Both the position numbers and the translations under genes were made by a program. A model generated the notes under the pieces. It ran no database searches. It was not told where the DNA came from and worked only from the letters and a program-made list of their open reading frames with translations. Below are positions 44,805-54,553 of a DNA stretch of 64,000 nt, piece after piece. This DNA is from Helicobacter cetorum MIT 00-7128. Lineage in GTDB: Bacteria; Campylobacterota; Campylobacteria; Campylobacterales; Helicobacteraceae. The stretch spans positions 248,001 through 312,000 of the forward strand of contig NC_017737.1 of NCBI RefSeq assembly GCF_000259255.1, written 5' to 3'. Positions within the stretch are counted from its first letter, which is position 1. Every line of letters begins with the position of its first letter.

Positions 44805-46394
44805 ATGGAAATTAAAGACATTAAAGAGTTTCAAAAAGCCTCCAAGAAACTTCAAAAAGATACCCTAAAAATTGCTTTTGCAGTAGTATTTCTTATTGGT
44901 GTAGCCCTATTGGCACTTATTTTTGGTCATGCTGAATCTAAGGGATTGCTATTGGTATTTGCAACCATTATTGGGGGCTATATGGCTATGAATATTGGGG
45001 CTAATGATGTTTCTAATAATGTTGGCCCTGCTGTAGGCTCTAAGGCTATCACTATGGGTGGAGCGATACTCATTGCTGGGATTTGTGAAATGCTTGGAGC
45101 GATTTTAGCTGGAGGAGAGGTAGTTTCTACAATACGAGGGCGCATTGTTTCTCCTGATTTGATTGGTGATGCACAAATTTTTATTAAAGTTATGCTTGCA
45201 AGCATGCTTAGTGGGGCGTTATGGTTGCATGTAGCCACTTTATTTGGCGCACCAGTTTCTACTACGCACTCTGTAGTTGGGGGGGTTATGGGGGCAGGAC
45301 TTGCGGCAGCTGGAGTTGATGTTATCAATTGGGAGTTTTTGCTAGGCATTGTGGCGAGTTGGGTTATCTCTCCTGCTATGGGAGGCGTGATTGCAATGTT
45401 GCTTTTGATGTTAGTTAAAAAGACTATCGCTTACAAAGAAGATAAAAAAAGCGCAGCTCTAAAGGTCGTGCCTTATTTGGTAGCACTAATGAGTTTAGCA
45501 TTTAGCTGGTATTTGATTTTAAAAGTTTTAGAGCGCTTTTATCAAATTGGTTGGGAATACCAACTTTTAGCGGGCATTATTATTGCCTTATTGGTTTTTT
45601 GGGTATTTAAAAGGTATGTTTCTAAAAAAGCGTCTTTAATAGAAAATAAGCATGAAAGCATTAATGAGCTATTTAATATTCCTCTAGTTTTTGCAGCTGC
45701 ACTTTTAAGTTTTGCGCATGGGGCTAATGATGTAGCCAATGCGATAGGCCCTTTAGCAGCCATTAGTGAAACTTTAGGTAATTCTATGAATGCTATAGAA
45801 AGCACTTTAAGCTCTGTGCCTTTGTGGATTATGATAGTTGGGGGAGCTGGAATTGCTTTAGGTTTAAGCTTGTATGGGCCAAAGCTCATTAAAACGGTTG
45901 GCTCTGAAATTACTGAATTAGATAAAATGCAAGCTTTTTGTATCGCACTTTCAGCGGTTATTACCGTGCTTTTAGCGTCTCAATTAGGATTGCCCGTAAG
46001 TTCTACGCACATTGTTATTGGAGCGGTATTTGGAGTGGGGTTTTTAAGAGAGCATTTAAGAAAACGCTTTTATAAGATTAGAGATAGCATTGTTTCAGCA
46101 CACTTTGGGGAGGATTTAGAAGAAATTGAGGGCTTTTTAAATCGCTTTGATAAGGCTAGTTTGAAAGAAAAATCGCTTATGTTAGAGAGCTTGAAAAAGA
46201 ATAAAAACACCGTTTTAGCCCTAGAATTGAAGAAAAAAGAGAAAAAATCACTTAAGAAAGTTTATAAAGAAGAAGTGGTTAAACGCTCGGTATTGAAAAA
46301 AATCATCACCGCTTGGATAGTAACCGTGCCTATTTCTGCGCTTTTGGGAGCAGGCTTATTTATGGCGATAGCTTTTTTAGAGGCAAGAATATGA
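44805..46394 (+). CDS. pit: PiT-family inorganic phosphate transporter
   Basis: The 529-residue protein has duplicated PiT signatures: GANDVSNNVGPAVGSKAIT in the N-terminal half and HGANDVANAIGPLAAISE in the C-terminal half. GAPVSTTHSVVGGVMGAG and LPVSSTHIVIGAVFGVG are the second pair. It is a low-affinity phosphate permease with about ten helices and a basic cytoplasmic C-terminal region before a final helix. It matches HP1491. It is divergent from nfu. Confidence 0.93.
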   Translation: MEIKDIKEFQKASKKLQKDTLKIAFAVVFLIGVALLALIFGHAESKGLLLVFATIIGGYMAMNIGANDVSNNVGPAVGSKAITMGGAILIAGICEMLGAILAGGEVVSTIRGRIVSPDLIGDAQIFIKVMLASMLSGALWLHVATLFGAPVSTTHSVVGGVMGAGLAAAGVDVINWEFLLGIVASWVISPAMGGVIAMLLLMLVKKTIAYKEDKKSAALKVVPYLVALMSLAFSWYLILKVLERFYQIGWEYQLLAGIIIALLVFWVFKRYVSKKASLIENKHESINELFNIPLVFAAALLSFAHGANDVANAIGPLAAISETLGNSMNAIESTLSSVPLWIMIVGGAGIALGLSLYGPKLIKTVGSEITELDKMQAFCIALSAVITVLLASQLGLPVSSTHIVIGAVFGVGFLREHLRKRFYKIRDSIVSAHFGEDLEEIEGFLNRFDKASLKEKSLMLESLKKNKNTVLALELKKKEKKSLKKVYKEEVVKRSVLKKIITAWIVTVPISALLGAGLFMAIAFLEARI

Positions 46395-46509
46395 GAGAGG
46401 ATTTTAAAAATACTTTTTAAAGTTAGGCTTAATCTTTTATGTTAGAATTACAAAATTTTGTATCTTTTTTGAGATTTTAAGAAAGGTTGGGGAGCATTAA
46501 GGAGTTTAT

Positions 46510-47832
46510 TTGGACGCATCTGAGTCGATTCTGATGTTGGTGTCTGCTTTCTTGTTGGTGTTGTTAAACGCCTTTTTTGTGCTTTCAGAGTTTGCCCTTG
46601 TAAAAGTGCGTAAATCTCGTTTAGAAGAGCTAGTTAAAGCGGGCAATTTAAATGCCAAGCTTGCTTTGGATATGAGCAAGCGCATAGATACTTATTTGAG
46701 TGCTACACAACTTGGTGTAACACTTTCTTCACTAGCTTTAGGTTGGGTGGGAGAGCCTGCTATTGCTAAGCTATTGTATGCGCTTTTGGGACAAATAGAT
46801 ATGGGGGATAATCCTATTTTTATCCATTCTTTAAGTGTGGGGATAGCATTTTTGGGTATCACCTTTTTGCATGTGGTGTTGGGTGAGATTGTGCCAAAAT
46901 CCTTAGCTATTGCTAAATCCGAAAAGGCGGTTTTATTTATCGCACGCCCTTTGCATGTATTTTGGGTGCTGTTTTATCCTATCGTGCGTTTGTTTGATGT
47001 GATAGCGCATTTCTTTTTAGAGAGAATGGGGGTTGATCCGTCTAAAGAGCATGAGAATATGCACTCTGAAGAGGAGCTTAAAATTATCGTGGGCGAAAGT
47101 CTAAAAGGGGGCATTATTGATTCGGTTGAGGGTGAAATCATTAAAAATGCCGTAGATTTTTCTGATACGAGTGCTAAAGAGATTATGACCCCACGAAAAG
47201 ACATGGTTTGTTTGGACGAAGAAAATAGTTATGAAGAAAATATTGATATTGTTTTAAAAAGCCGTTTCACTCGCTACCCCTATTGTAAAGGCTCTAAGGA
47301 CAATATTATTGGCATGGTGCATATTAGAGACTTGCTCTCTCGCTCTATTTTTACCCCAGAAATGCATGACTTCAAACAATTAGTCAGAAAGATGATTATT
47401 GTTCCAGAAAGTGCATCAATTTCTCAAATTCTCATTAAGATGAATAAAGAACAAATCCATACCGCTTTGGTGATTGATGAATATGGTGGCACAGCTGGGC
47501 TACTCACTATGGAAGATATTATTGAAGAGATTATGGGGGATATTAGTGATGAATACGACTTGAAGCAAGAAGGCGTGAGCGAGCTTGAAGAAGGCGTGTT
47601 TGAGCTAGATGGCATGCTGGATTTAGAGAGCGTAGAAGAAGTGCTTCACATTGAATTTGACAAAGAATGTGAGCAAGTAACCCTTGGGGGTTATATTTTT
47701 AGCCTTTTAGAACGCATGCCTATAGAGGGAGATACAATCACTTCGCATAATTATTTGTTTGAAGTATTGAGTGTAGAGGGTGCTAGAATCAAGCGCTTGA
47801 AAGCAACTAAGCAGGAGATTAAGGAGCAATAA
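46510..47832 (+). CDS. CNNM/CorC-family transporter-associated protein
   Basis: The 440-residue protein has an N-terminal DUF21 membrane domain (four helices in residues 5-160, with LSEFALVKVRKSRLEELV and TYLSATQLGVTLSSLALGWVGEP). A CBS pair follows (EIMTPRKDMVCLD, VIDEYGGTAGLLTMEDIIEEI) and then a CorC/HlyC C-terminal domain. Family members act in Mg/Co efflux; the old 'haemolysin' label is historical. The start is TTG after AAGGAG. The final base of the stop overlaps the next ATG, beginning the export operon. Confidence 0.88.
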   Translation: MDASESILMLVSAFLLVLLNAFFVLSEFALVKVRKSRLEELVKAGNLNAKLALDMSKRIDTYLSATQLGVTLSSLALGWVGEPAIAKLLYALLGQIDMGDNPIFIHSLSVGIAFLGITFLHVVLGEIVPKSLAIAKSEKAVLFIARPLHVFWVLFYPIVRLFDVIAHFFLERMGVDPSKEHENMHSEEELKIIVGESLKGGIIDSVEGEIIKNAVDFSDTSAKEIMTPRKDMVCLDEENSYEENIDIVLKSRFTRYPYCKGSKDNIIGMVHIRDLLSRSIFTPEMHDFKQLVRKMIIVPESASISQILIKMNKEQIHTALVIDEYGGTAGLLTMEDIIEEIMGDISDEYDLKQEGVSELEEGVFELDGMLDLESVEEVLHIEFDKECEQVTLGGYIFSLLERMPIEGDTITSHNYLFEVLSVEGARIKRLKATKQEIKEQ

Positions 47833-49490
47833 TGAGAAAGACAAGAAGAATCTTAAGCATTGCTTTAGGGCTTGCAGTTTGTTTGAATGCCCTTGAAGAA
47901 AACATAGCATCCAATGCCAACCAACAAAAAACTAGCCAAACAACAGAAGATAAAACACAAGCTACAGAGCAAAAAAAGAATATTTCTCAAACATCTCTTC
48001 CTCAAACCCCCAATGACAATTCCAAACTAAGTCTTGCTGAGCCATTCAAAAAGACTCCCTTAACTGACCCAAAAGCCCAAAGAATATCGCTAGTGCAAGC
48101 ATGGGATAGGGTGCTTTCTAATCATGATGGCTTGCATGCGAGCGAATATGAAATCAAGCGTGCTAGAAAATTAAAAACAGCTGCTAAACTCTCTTTCTTA
48201 CCTCAAATTGATTTGAGTGCCTTTTATGTGTATCTCTCTAACCCCATTAAAATGGATTTTACACAACAAAAACAAGCGGGGGTTCAACAGGCTATGGGGC
48301 AAATCCATCAAGGTTTGCAAGGCATACAGCACACTATGTCCCCAGCAATGCAACACATGCCTCCTAATATGCAAGCGGGTTTGCAAGCAGGAGCACAAAG
48401 CGTTATGCAAGGTTTTGGAGGGTTAGCTAGGACTTTGGGAGCGCCTTTGTTATATTCCAAACAAAATATTGTGATTGGGGCTTTAAGCATTGTTTATCCC
48501 ATTTATATGGGTGGTGCTAGATTTACTATGGTGCATATAGCAGATTTAATGCAAAAGGACGCACAAGAGGTCTATCGTTTGCGCAAGCTCTCTACCTTTC
48601 AAGAATTAGTGAGCGTGTATTATGGCATGGCATTAAACACAGAAGTAGCAGAGGTTTTAGAAGGCATTGAGGCAGGACATTACAAGCATTTCCAAAATGC
48701 TTTAAAAATGCAAAAAGTAGGACAAATTGCACGAGTAGAGACTTTAGGCGCTCAAGTTGCTTATGATAAGGCGCATATTGCTAGTGCTAGGGCTAAAGAC
48801 ACTTTGGATATTTCACAATTAGCTTTTAACTCCATTTTGTCTAGCAAGGAAAACACCTTGCCCTTAAAGGGCTTAGCGATTGTGGATAAGCCTTTGCCCA
48901 ATTTGAGTGTTTTTGTCAATGATGCGATTAGTTCTTATCCGGCTCTAAGAAGTTTAGCCAATCATGTAGAAATTGCTAAAGATAACACCAAATTGCAAGT
49001 GGCTAAATTCTTGCCTCAATTCACTTTCTTTGGCTCTTATATTATGAAACAAAACAATTCGGTGTTTGAAGATATGATTCCTAATTGGTTTGTGGGTGTA
49101 GCAGGGCGTTTGCCTATTCTTTCGCCTTTAGGGCGCATTCAAAAATACCAAGCAAGCAAATTAGGCGAATTGCAAGTCTCAAGTCAGCAAGTTCAAGCCA
49201 AGAAAGATATGGAGTTATTAGTGAGTAAGACCTATAAGGAAACTCTCTCTTTCTTAAAAGAGTATAAAAGCTTGATTTCTAGCATAGAATTAGCTAAAGA
49301 GAATTTAAAACTTCAAGAGCAAGCATTCGCACAAGGCTTAAGCACTAACGCTCAAGTCATTGATGCTAGAAATACGCTTGCATCAATTATGGTGGAGCAA
49401 AAGAGTGTGGCTTATAGGTATATTGTTTCATTAGCCAATTTAATGGTATTAAGCGACCATATTGATATGTTTTATGAATATGTTTATTGA
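47832..49490 (+). CDS. TolC-family outer-membrane efflux protein
   Basis: This 552-residue TolC-like channel has a signal peptide (residues about 1-21), a Gln/Thr/Asn-rich linker of some 60 residues, then two outer-membrane-factor repeats of long helices (RISLVQAWDRVLSNHDGLHASEYEIKRARKLKTAAKLSFLPQIDLSAFY; LQVAKFLPQFTFFGSYI). A Met/Gln-rich insertion (about 140-190, QGLQGIQHTMSPAMQHMPPNMQAG) lies in a loop and is unusual for the family. It corresponds to HP1489 and precedes an adaptor and two permeases. Confidence 0.88.
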   Translation: MRKTRRILSIALGLAVCLNALEENIASNANQQKTSQTTEDKTQATEQKKNISQTSLPQTPNDNSKLSLAEPFKKTPLTDPKAQRISLVQAWDRVLSNHDGLHASEYEIKRARKLKTAAKLSFLPQIDLSAFYVYLSNPIKMDFTQQKQAGVQQAMGQIHQGLQGIQHTMSPAMQHMPPNMQAGLQAGAQSVMQGFGGLARTLGAPLLYSKQNIVIGALSIVYPIYMGGARFTMVHIADLMQKDAQEVYRLRKLSTFQELVSVYYGMALNTEVAEVLEGIEAGHYKHFQNALKMQKVGQIARVETLGAQVAYDKAHIASARAKDTLDISQLAFNSILSSKENTLPLKGLAIVDKPLPNLSVFVNDAISSYPALRSLANHVEIAKDNTKLQVAKFLPQFTFFGSYIMKQNNSVFEDMIPNWFVGVAGRLPILSPLGRIQKYQASKLGELQVSSQQVQAKKDMELLVSKTYKETLSFLKEYKSLISSIELAKENLKLQEQAFAQGLSTNAQVIDARNTLASIMVEQKSVAYRYIVSLANLMVLSDHIDMFYEYVY

Positions 49491-49504
49491 ATAAGGAAAA
49501 TAAC

Positions 49505-50497
49505 ATGTCTATACAAAAACTTGAAAAAAAGAAAGCGATTTTATTAGGCGTTTTGGGGGGAGCTTTTCTTTTATTGGCAGTGCTATTTTATTTAGCCTAT
49601 CGCCCCAAAGCTGAAATCTTACAAGGTTTTTTAGAGGCTAGAGAATATAGCGTAAGCTCTAAAGTGCCCGGGCGTATTGATGAGGTTTTTGTCAAAAAGG
49701 GCGATAGAATCAAAAAGGGTAGTTTAGTCTTTAGCATTTCTAGCCCTGAGTTAGAAGCAAAACTCGCTCAAGCTGAGGCGGGGCATAAGGCAGCAAAAGC
49801 CTTAAGCGATGAAGTCAAAAAAGGCGCAAGAGATGAGACTATTATTTCAGCTCATGATATTTGGCAAGCAGCAAAATCTCAAGCTACTTTAGCAGAAGAA
49901 ACCTATAAGCGCATTCAAGATTTATATGATAATGGCGTGGCAAGTTTGCAAAAGCGAGATGAGGCTTATGCAGCCTTTAAAAGCACCAAATACAATGAGA
50001 GTGCGGCCTATCAAAAATATAAAATGGCATTAGATGGGGCAAGCAAAGAGAGTAAAATCGCTGCTAGTGCTAAAGAAAGTGCAGCTTTAGGACAAGTGAA
50101 TGAAGTGGAGTCTTATCTAAAAGATATTAAAGCCTATGCGCCAATTGAGGGAGAAGTAAGCAATGTGCTTTTATTTAGTGGGGAGTTAAGCCCCAAAGGC
50201 TTTCCTGTAGTCTTAATGATAGATTTGAATGACAAGTGGCTAAAAATTAGTGTTCCTGAAAAATATTTGAGTGATTTTGCTGTAGGAAAGGAATTTGAAG
50301 GTTATATTCCTGCATTAAAAAAGAATGCAAAATTCAAAGTTAAATACTTGAGTGTTATGGGGGATTTTGCCACTTGGAAAGCCACTAATAGTGCGAGCAG
50401 TTATGATATGAAAAGCTATGAAGTAGAGGCGATTCCTTTAGAAGAGCTAGAGGGCTTTAGAGTAGGCATGAGCGTGCTTGTAACGCTTAAGCCTTAA
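49505..50497 (+). CDS. HlyD-type membrane fusion protein
   Basis: This 330-residue periplasmic adaptor has one N-terminal helix (ILLGVLGGAFLLLAVLFYLAY), the lipoyl half-motif VSSKVPGRIDEVFVKKGDRIKKGSLVFSI, a helical hairpin, and the second half VLLFSGELSPKGFPVVLMID. It should link the TolC-like protein to the permeases that follow. I choose the ATG at 49505, which has AAGGAAA upstream, over the TTG at 49487 inside the tolC stop region. Confidence 0.9.
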   Translation: MSIQKLEKKKAILLGVLGGAFLLLAVLFYLAYRPKAEILQGFLEAREYSVSSKVPGRIDEVFVKKGDRIKKGSLVFSISSPELEAKLAQAEAGHKAAKALSDEVKKGARDETIISAHDIWQAAKSQATLAEETYKRIQDLYDNGVASLQKRDEAYAAFKSTKYNESAAYQKYKMALDGASKESKIAASAKESAALGQVNEVESYLKDIKAYAPIEGEVSNVLLFSGELSPKGFPVVLMIDLNDKWLKISVPEKYLSDFAVGKEFEGYIPALKKNAKFKVKYLSVMGDFATWKATNSASSYDMKSYEVEAIPLEELEGFRVGMSVLVTLKP

Positions 50498-50510
50498 TAA
50501 GGATTTTCTT

Positions 50511-51614
50511 TTGTTTAAGCAAGCTTATTTATGGGTCTTGCAAGACAAATTTTTATTTGTGGTGTGTTTTGTTTTGCCCCTTTTTTTAGGAATTTTGGGC
50601 AAGCAAATTTTTATTCAAGAAATTCCTAGAAAGCTCCCTATTGTTGTAATAGATTTGGATAAAACGACTACGAGCCATCAAGTTATTTTTGAACTAAACG
50701 CTACAAGTGCTATTAGCATCAAACACCATGTAGCAAATCTCAAAGAGGCTAAGCGCTTTTTAAATTCCGCAGAAGTTTATGGGGCGTTAGTTTTGCCCAA
50801 AGATTTAGAGCGTCAAATTAAAATGGGGCGCAATATTGACTTGCCCTTTTATTACAATGCAGAATATGTCCTAATAGGTAAAACCTTAAAAAACGCCTTT
50901 TTGCAAACCGCTCTAACTTTAGATGCTAAGACTTCGGCTACTAAAGCACTCATAAGAGATGCGAATTTAAGTTTAGCTAAAGCTCAAGCACTGCCTATTA
51001 TCACTAAATTGCATGCGCTATATAACGAAAATAATAATTACGCACAATATCTCTTAAGCGTGGTATTGCCTTGTATGTGGCAAATTCTAGTAGCCGTTGG
51101 TATGCTTAATTTCATTCAAAAAGTCTCTAATATGCAAGAATTTTTATGGAGTATTGGGGCAAATGCAAGCATTTTTGGTTGTTTTGGGATAGTTATGGTG
51201 TTGTATTTTAATCTCATTGGCATGCAAGGCAATTACAAGCATTTCTTATTGGTAGTTTTGGCTATAGGGCTTATGACTTTGATTATGAGTGGGTTTGTGG
51301 TGCTTATGTATGTTGTGCTTAAGGATGCGATTAAGGTTGCGAGTGTAGTAGCAGGCTATACAGCACCAAGCTTGGCTTTTGCTGGAGTTACTTATCCGCA
51401 AAACAACATGGAAATGGCAGGGAATTTTTGGAGTCATTTTTTGCCTATTAGTCATTTTATGAAGTTTTTCTTACAAGAGGCCTATTATAAGCCTAGTTTG
51501 ACACAATCTTTGCATTCTTTGTTGCCTTTGTTGCCTTTTTTAATATTCTTATTACTAGGTATTTTTCTTTTTGCTCGCTTTTTTAAAAAGCACTCTAATG
51601 GAGTTAATGCATGA
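50511..51614 (+). CDS. ABC-2 type permease, first of a pair
   Basis: This 367-residue ABC-2 membrane protein (YhhJ/CcmB-like) has an N-terminal helix, a large periplasmic domain (about residues 40-170, IPRKLPIVVIDLDKTTTSHQVIFELNATS) and five C-terminal helices. It begins with TTG after AAGGA. It overlaps the next permease by 4 nt (ATGA). No ATP-binding subunit is encoded in this operon. Matches HP1487. Confidence 0.87.
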   Translation: MFKQAYLWVLQDKFLFVVCFVLPLFLGILGKQIFIQEIPRKLPIVVIDLDKTTTSHQVIFELNATSAISIKHHVANLKEAKRFLNSAEVYGALVLPKDLERQIKMGRNIDLPFYYNAEYVLIGKTLKNAFLQTALTLDAKTSATKALIRDANLSLAKAQALPIITKLHALYNENNNYAQYLLSVVLPCMWQILVAVGMLNFIQKVSNMQEFLWSIGANASIFGCFGIVMVLYFNLIGMQGNYKHFLLVVLAIGLMTLIMSGFVVLMYVVLKDAIKVASVVAGYTAPSLAFAGVTYPQNNMEMAGNFWSHFLPISHFMKFFLQEAYYKPSLTQSLHSLLPLLPFLIFLLLGIFLFARFFKKHSNGVNA

Positions 51615-52750
51615 ATTTTTTAAGTTTATTATTAAAAGAATTTAAGGCATTTTTAGCTAATAGGGGGGTTTTATTTGTAGTGATTGGAGGGTCTATTATG
51701 TATGGCATGCTATATCCCTTGCCCTATTTAAATGATGTAGTAACCCATCAAAAAATCGCTCTTGTAGATGAAGATAATAGCGCATTATCTCGCCAATTTG
51801 CTTTTATGGCACAAAGTTCTAATTCTCTCAATATTGCTTACAAAAGCCCTTCTATGCTAGAGGCTAGAGAGCTTTTAAAAGAAGAAAAAATCTATGGAAT
51901 TTTGCATATCCCCTATCATTTTGAGGCTAATATTTATAAGCAAATTCCTACAACCATAGATTTTTATGCTAATGCTAATTATTTTTTGATTTATGGCACA
52001 TTGGCTACGGCGGTAGTTGATAGCGTGAATGCCCTTAATGATGAAATCAAGTTTAAGCGCAATGCCCAAAGAGAAGAGGCTAAATTAGAAACTAATATTG
52101 TAGGCATTAAGCCTATCGCTCTTTATAATCCTAGTGAGGGATATTTGAATTATGCTCTTTCTAGTGTGTTTGTTTTTATCTTGCACCAAGTTATGCTTAT
52201 AGGAGCTAGTATGCTTACAAGTGCTAGGCGTTTAGAAACAATTAGTTGTGGCAAAAAACAAATTGCTTGTATTCTAAGCGCTAGGCTTGTTATGTTTATG
52301 GTAGTTCTTAGTGTATTTATGATGTTGTATTTTGGAGTGCTATTTCCTATTCATGGGATTGAAAGACATGCAAGTGCGTTAGTAGTCTTTGCTAATAGTG
52401 CAGTCTTTATGCTTTCAACTTTAAGTTTAGGAATTTTTTTAGGCACTTGGATAAAAAACCCTGCTTATACTACTCAAATTGTTTTGATTTCATCTTTACC
52501 TTTAATCTTTATGATGGGCTTTGTATGGCCTTTTGAGTCCTTACCTATAGGCTTACAAGTGTTTGCTAATATGATTCCAGCCTATCATGGCATTAGCTTA
52601 TTGGTGCGCTTAAATCAAATGCAAGCAGAGTTTGTTGATGTAGCAAGCCATTTTTATGCGCTTTTGACTATTTTTGTGGTGAGTTTTGTAGGCAGTGTGT
52701 GGAAATTAGGCATTATAAAAGCACAAAAGAGCACGCATGCAAACGCTTGA
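51611..52750 (+). CDS. ABC-2 type permease, second of a pair
   Basis: The 379-residue paralogue of the preceding permease has the same layout: an N-terminal helix, a periplasmic domain with IALVDEDNSALSRQFAFMAQSSNSLNI, then helices from about residue 185. The two would form a heterodimeric channel fed by the HlyD-type adaptor. It overlaps its neighbours on both sides (4 nt and 14 nt). Matches HP1486. Confidence 0.87.
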   Translation: MNFLSLLLKEFKAFLANRGVLFVVIGGSIMYGMLYPLPYLNDVVTHQKIALVDEDNSALSRQFAFMAQSSNSLNIAYKSPSMLEARELLKEEKIYGILHIPYHFEANIYKQIPTTIDFYANANYFLIYGTLATAVVDSVNALNDEIKFKRNAQREEAKLETNIVGIKPIALYNPSEGYLNYALSSVFVFILHQVMLIGASMLTSARRLETISCGKKQIACILSARLVMFMVVLSVFMMLYFGVLFPIHGIERHASALVVFANSAVFMLSTLSLGIFLGTWIKNPAYTTQIVLISSLPLIFMMGFVWPFESLPIGLQVFANMIPAYHGISLLVRLNQMQAEFVDVASHFYALLTIFVVSFVGSVWKLGIIKAQKSTHANA

Positions 52751-53306
52751 AAAACTTATCACCTCCAAGCACCAAATTAAAGCTTCACGCTTTTTAGGGT
52801 ATTTAATGCCTTTTAACGAGTTTGATAAAATGCTTTCAAATTTAAGAAAAGAGCATTTTAAGGCAGTGCATTTTGTAACAGCATTTCGCTATATGAAAGA
52901 AGGTAAGATTGAAGAAGGCTTTAGCGATGATGGCGAGCCTAAAGGAAGTTCAGGTATGCCTAGCTTGAATGTTTTAAGGCGAGAGAATTTAATGGGGGTA
53001 GGTATGATTAGTGTGCGTTATTTTGGGGGGACTTTGCTTGGAGTTGGGGGGCTTATGAAAGCTTATGCAGAGAGCGTGCTTTTGTGTATAGAAAATGCCA
53101 AGGAAGAAAATGCTTTCAAGGAGTTTATAGAATTAGAAACTTATGTTGGCACTTATGACTACGCACAATTAGATTACATTCAGCGTGAAGTTAAGAAATT
53201 TAGCCTACAATTAAATAAAAAAAACTTTCAAGCCCAAGGTGTGGAAGTAGAAATTAGTGGTGCAAGAGAAAAATTGCATGCATTTTTAGCGCATTTTAAT
53301 CATTGA
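52737..53306 (+). CDS. IMPACT/YigZ family protein
   Basis: The 189-residue protein has the UPF0029 signature FSDDGEPKGSSGMPSLNVLRRENLMGVGMISVRYFGGTLLGVGGLMKAYAES. Family members bind RNA or ribosomes and resemble the translation-stress regulator IMPACT, but the bacterial role is not settled. The start lies inside the 3' end of the permease gene, so translation is coupled. Matches HP1485. Confidence 0.88.
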   Translation: MQTLEKLITSKHQIKASRFLGYLMPFNEFDKMLSNLRKEHFKAVHFVTAFRYMKEGKIEEGFSDDGEPKGSSGMPSLNVLRRENLMGVGMISVRYFGGTLLGVGGLMKAYAESVLLCIENAKEENAFKEFIELETYVGTYDYAQLDYIQREVKKFSLQLNKKNFQAQGVEVEISGAREKLHAFLAHFNH

Positions 53307-53330
53307 TAGAAAGTATGTTAGGGAGAGTGT

Positions 53331-53777
53331 ATGGGAATATTGAGTGAGTATTTTTTGTGGATTAAGGCTTTTCATGTTGTTGCCTTTGTCTCATGGATGG
53401 CAATGTTATTTTATTTGCCACGATTGTTTGTTTATCACGCAGAGAATGCCCATAAAAAAGAGTTTGTTGAGATAGTAAAAGTGCAAGAAAAAAAACTTTA
53501 TACCTTTATAGGTGCGCCTGCTATGGGATTTACGCTTATTACGGGCATTTTAATGCTCCTAGCCAATCCTATGCTATTTAAAAGTGGGGGTTGGTTGCAT
53601 GCGAAGTTGTTGTTAGTGGCATTTTTACTAATTTATCACTTTTTTTGTAAAAAATGCATGCGTGAATTAGCTAACGACCCCAATAAAAGAGGTGGGAAAT
53701 TCTATCGTGTGTTTAATGAAGTGCCTACAATCTTATTGATAGGCATTGTGATTTTAGTGGTTATTAAACCTTTTTAA
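53331..53777 (+). CDS. hemJ: Protoporphyrinogen IX oxidase HemJ
   Basis: The 148-residue membrane protein has four helices and the HemJ pattern WIKAFHVVAFVSWMAMLFYLPRLFVYH, where the early His binds haem, plus GGWLHAKLLLVAFLLIYH. HemJ oxidises protoporphyrinogen in haem synthesis in bacteria lacking HemG and HemY. It sits 10 nt before menG/ubiE. Confidence 0.88.
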   Translation: MGILSEYFLWIKAFHVVAFVSWMAMLFYLPRLFVYHAENAHKKEFVEIVKVQEKKLYTFIGAPAMGFTLITGILMLLANPMLFKSGGWLHAKLLLVAFLLIYHFFCKKCMRELANDPNKRGGKFYRVFNEVPTILLIGIVILVVIKPF

Positions 53778-53787
53778 AGATAAAAGA

Positions 53788-54549
53788 ATGAGTGAAAAGA
53801 ATTTAGAGCAAAAACAAGAAAAAATCATCAACATGTTTGATGATATAGCAAGCTCTTATGACCAAGCCAATCGCTTAATTAGTTTTGGCATGGATATTAA
53901 ATGGCGTGAAGATGCGTGCAAGCAAGCGTTTTTAATGCTTGAAAACAAGCAAGCCTTGAAGCTTATAGATGTGGCTTGTGGGACAGGCGATATGCTAATA
54001 GCATGGCAAAAGAGCGCTATAAAATACCAAGCAAGTTTTCAAAAATGTGTAGGGATTGACCCTGCAAATAATATGTTAGAGGTTGCCAAAAAGAAACTTG
54101 CAAAAAAAGAGTTTATAGGAAAGGCTGAGTTTATCCAAGCAGAGGCAAAAAGCTTAGAGGGCATTAAAGATAATAGCGTGGATATTCTCTCTATTTCTTA
54201 TGGATTACGCAATGTTGTAGAAAGACAAGAGGCGTTAAAAGAGTTTGCTAGAGTGCTAAAGCCTAAGGGGGTTTTGGTGATTTTAGAATTTCTAAAAAAG
54301 GATAATCCAAGTTTTTTAGACAAAATCTCAGGTTTTTATACCAATAAGGTCTTACCAATAGTTGGGGGAGCAGTGAGTAAGAATTATGAGGCTTATTCTT
54401 ATTTGCCTAAATCTATTGAGGGGTTTTTGAGTTTAGAAAGCTTGAAATTAGAGCTAGAGCAAGTAGGGCTTAATGTTTTAAAAACGCAAGGCTCATTAGG
54501 GGAAGTTTCTATCATGCTTTTAGCAAGTAAAGATTCTAGGGGAGTTTAA
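53788..54549 (+). CDS. ubiE: Demethylmenaquinone methyltransferase
   Basis: This 253-residue MenG/UbiE protein has motif IINMFDDIASSYDQANRLISFGMDIKWR, SAM motif I LKLIDVACGTGDMLI, and VDILSISYGLRNVVERQEALKEFARVLKPKG, all family signatures. Helicobacter makes menaquinone, so the reaction is the last methylation of demethylmenaquinone. Gap to xseB is 4 nt. Confidence 0.93.
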   Translation: MSEKNLEQKQEKIINMFDDIASSYDQANRLISFGMDIKWREDACKQAFLMLENKQALKLIDVACGTGDMLIAWQKSAIKYQASFQKCVGIDPANNMLEVAKKKLAKKEFIGKAEFIQAEAKSLEGIKDNSVDILSISYGLRNVVERQEALKEFARVLKPKGVLVILEFLKKDNPSFLDKISGFYTNKVLPIVGGAVSKNYEAYSYLPKSIEGFLSLESLKLELEQVGLNVLKTQGSLGEVSIMLLASKDSRGV

Positions 54550-54553
54550 GAAA

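Noticed and set aside
45542-45889. Long antisense frames opposite pit and other real genes
   Set aside because: They lie wholly inside well-supported genes, have low-complexity Ser/Pro/Ile composition and no ribosome binding sites.
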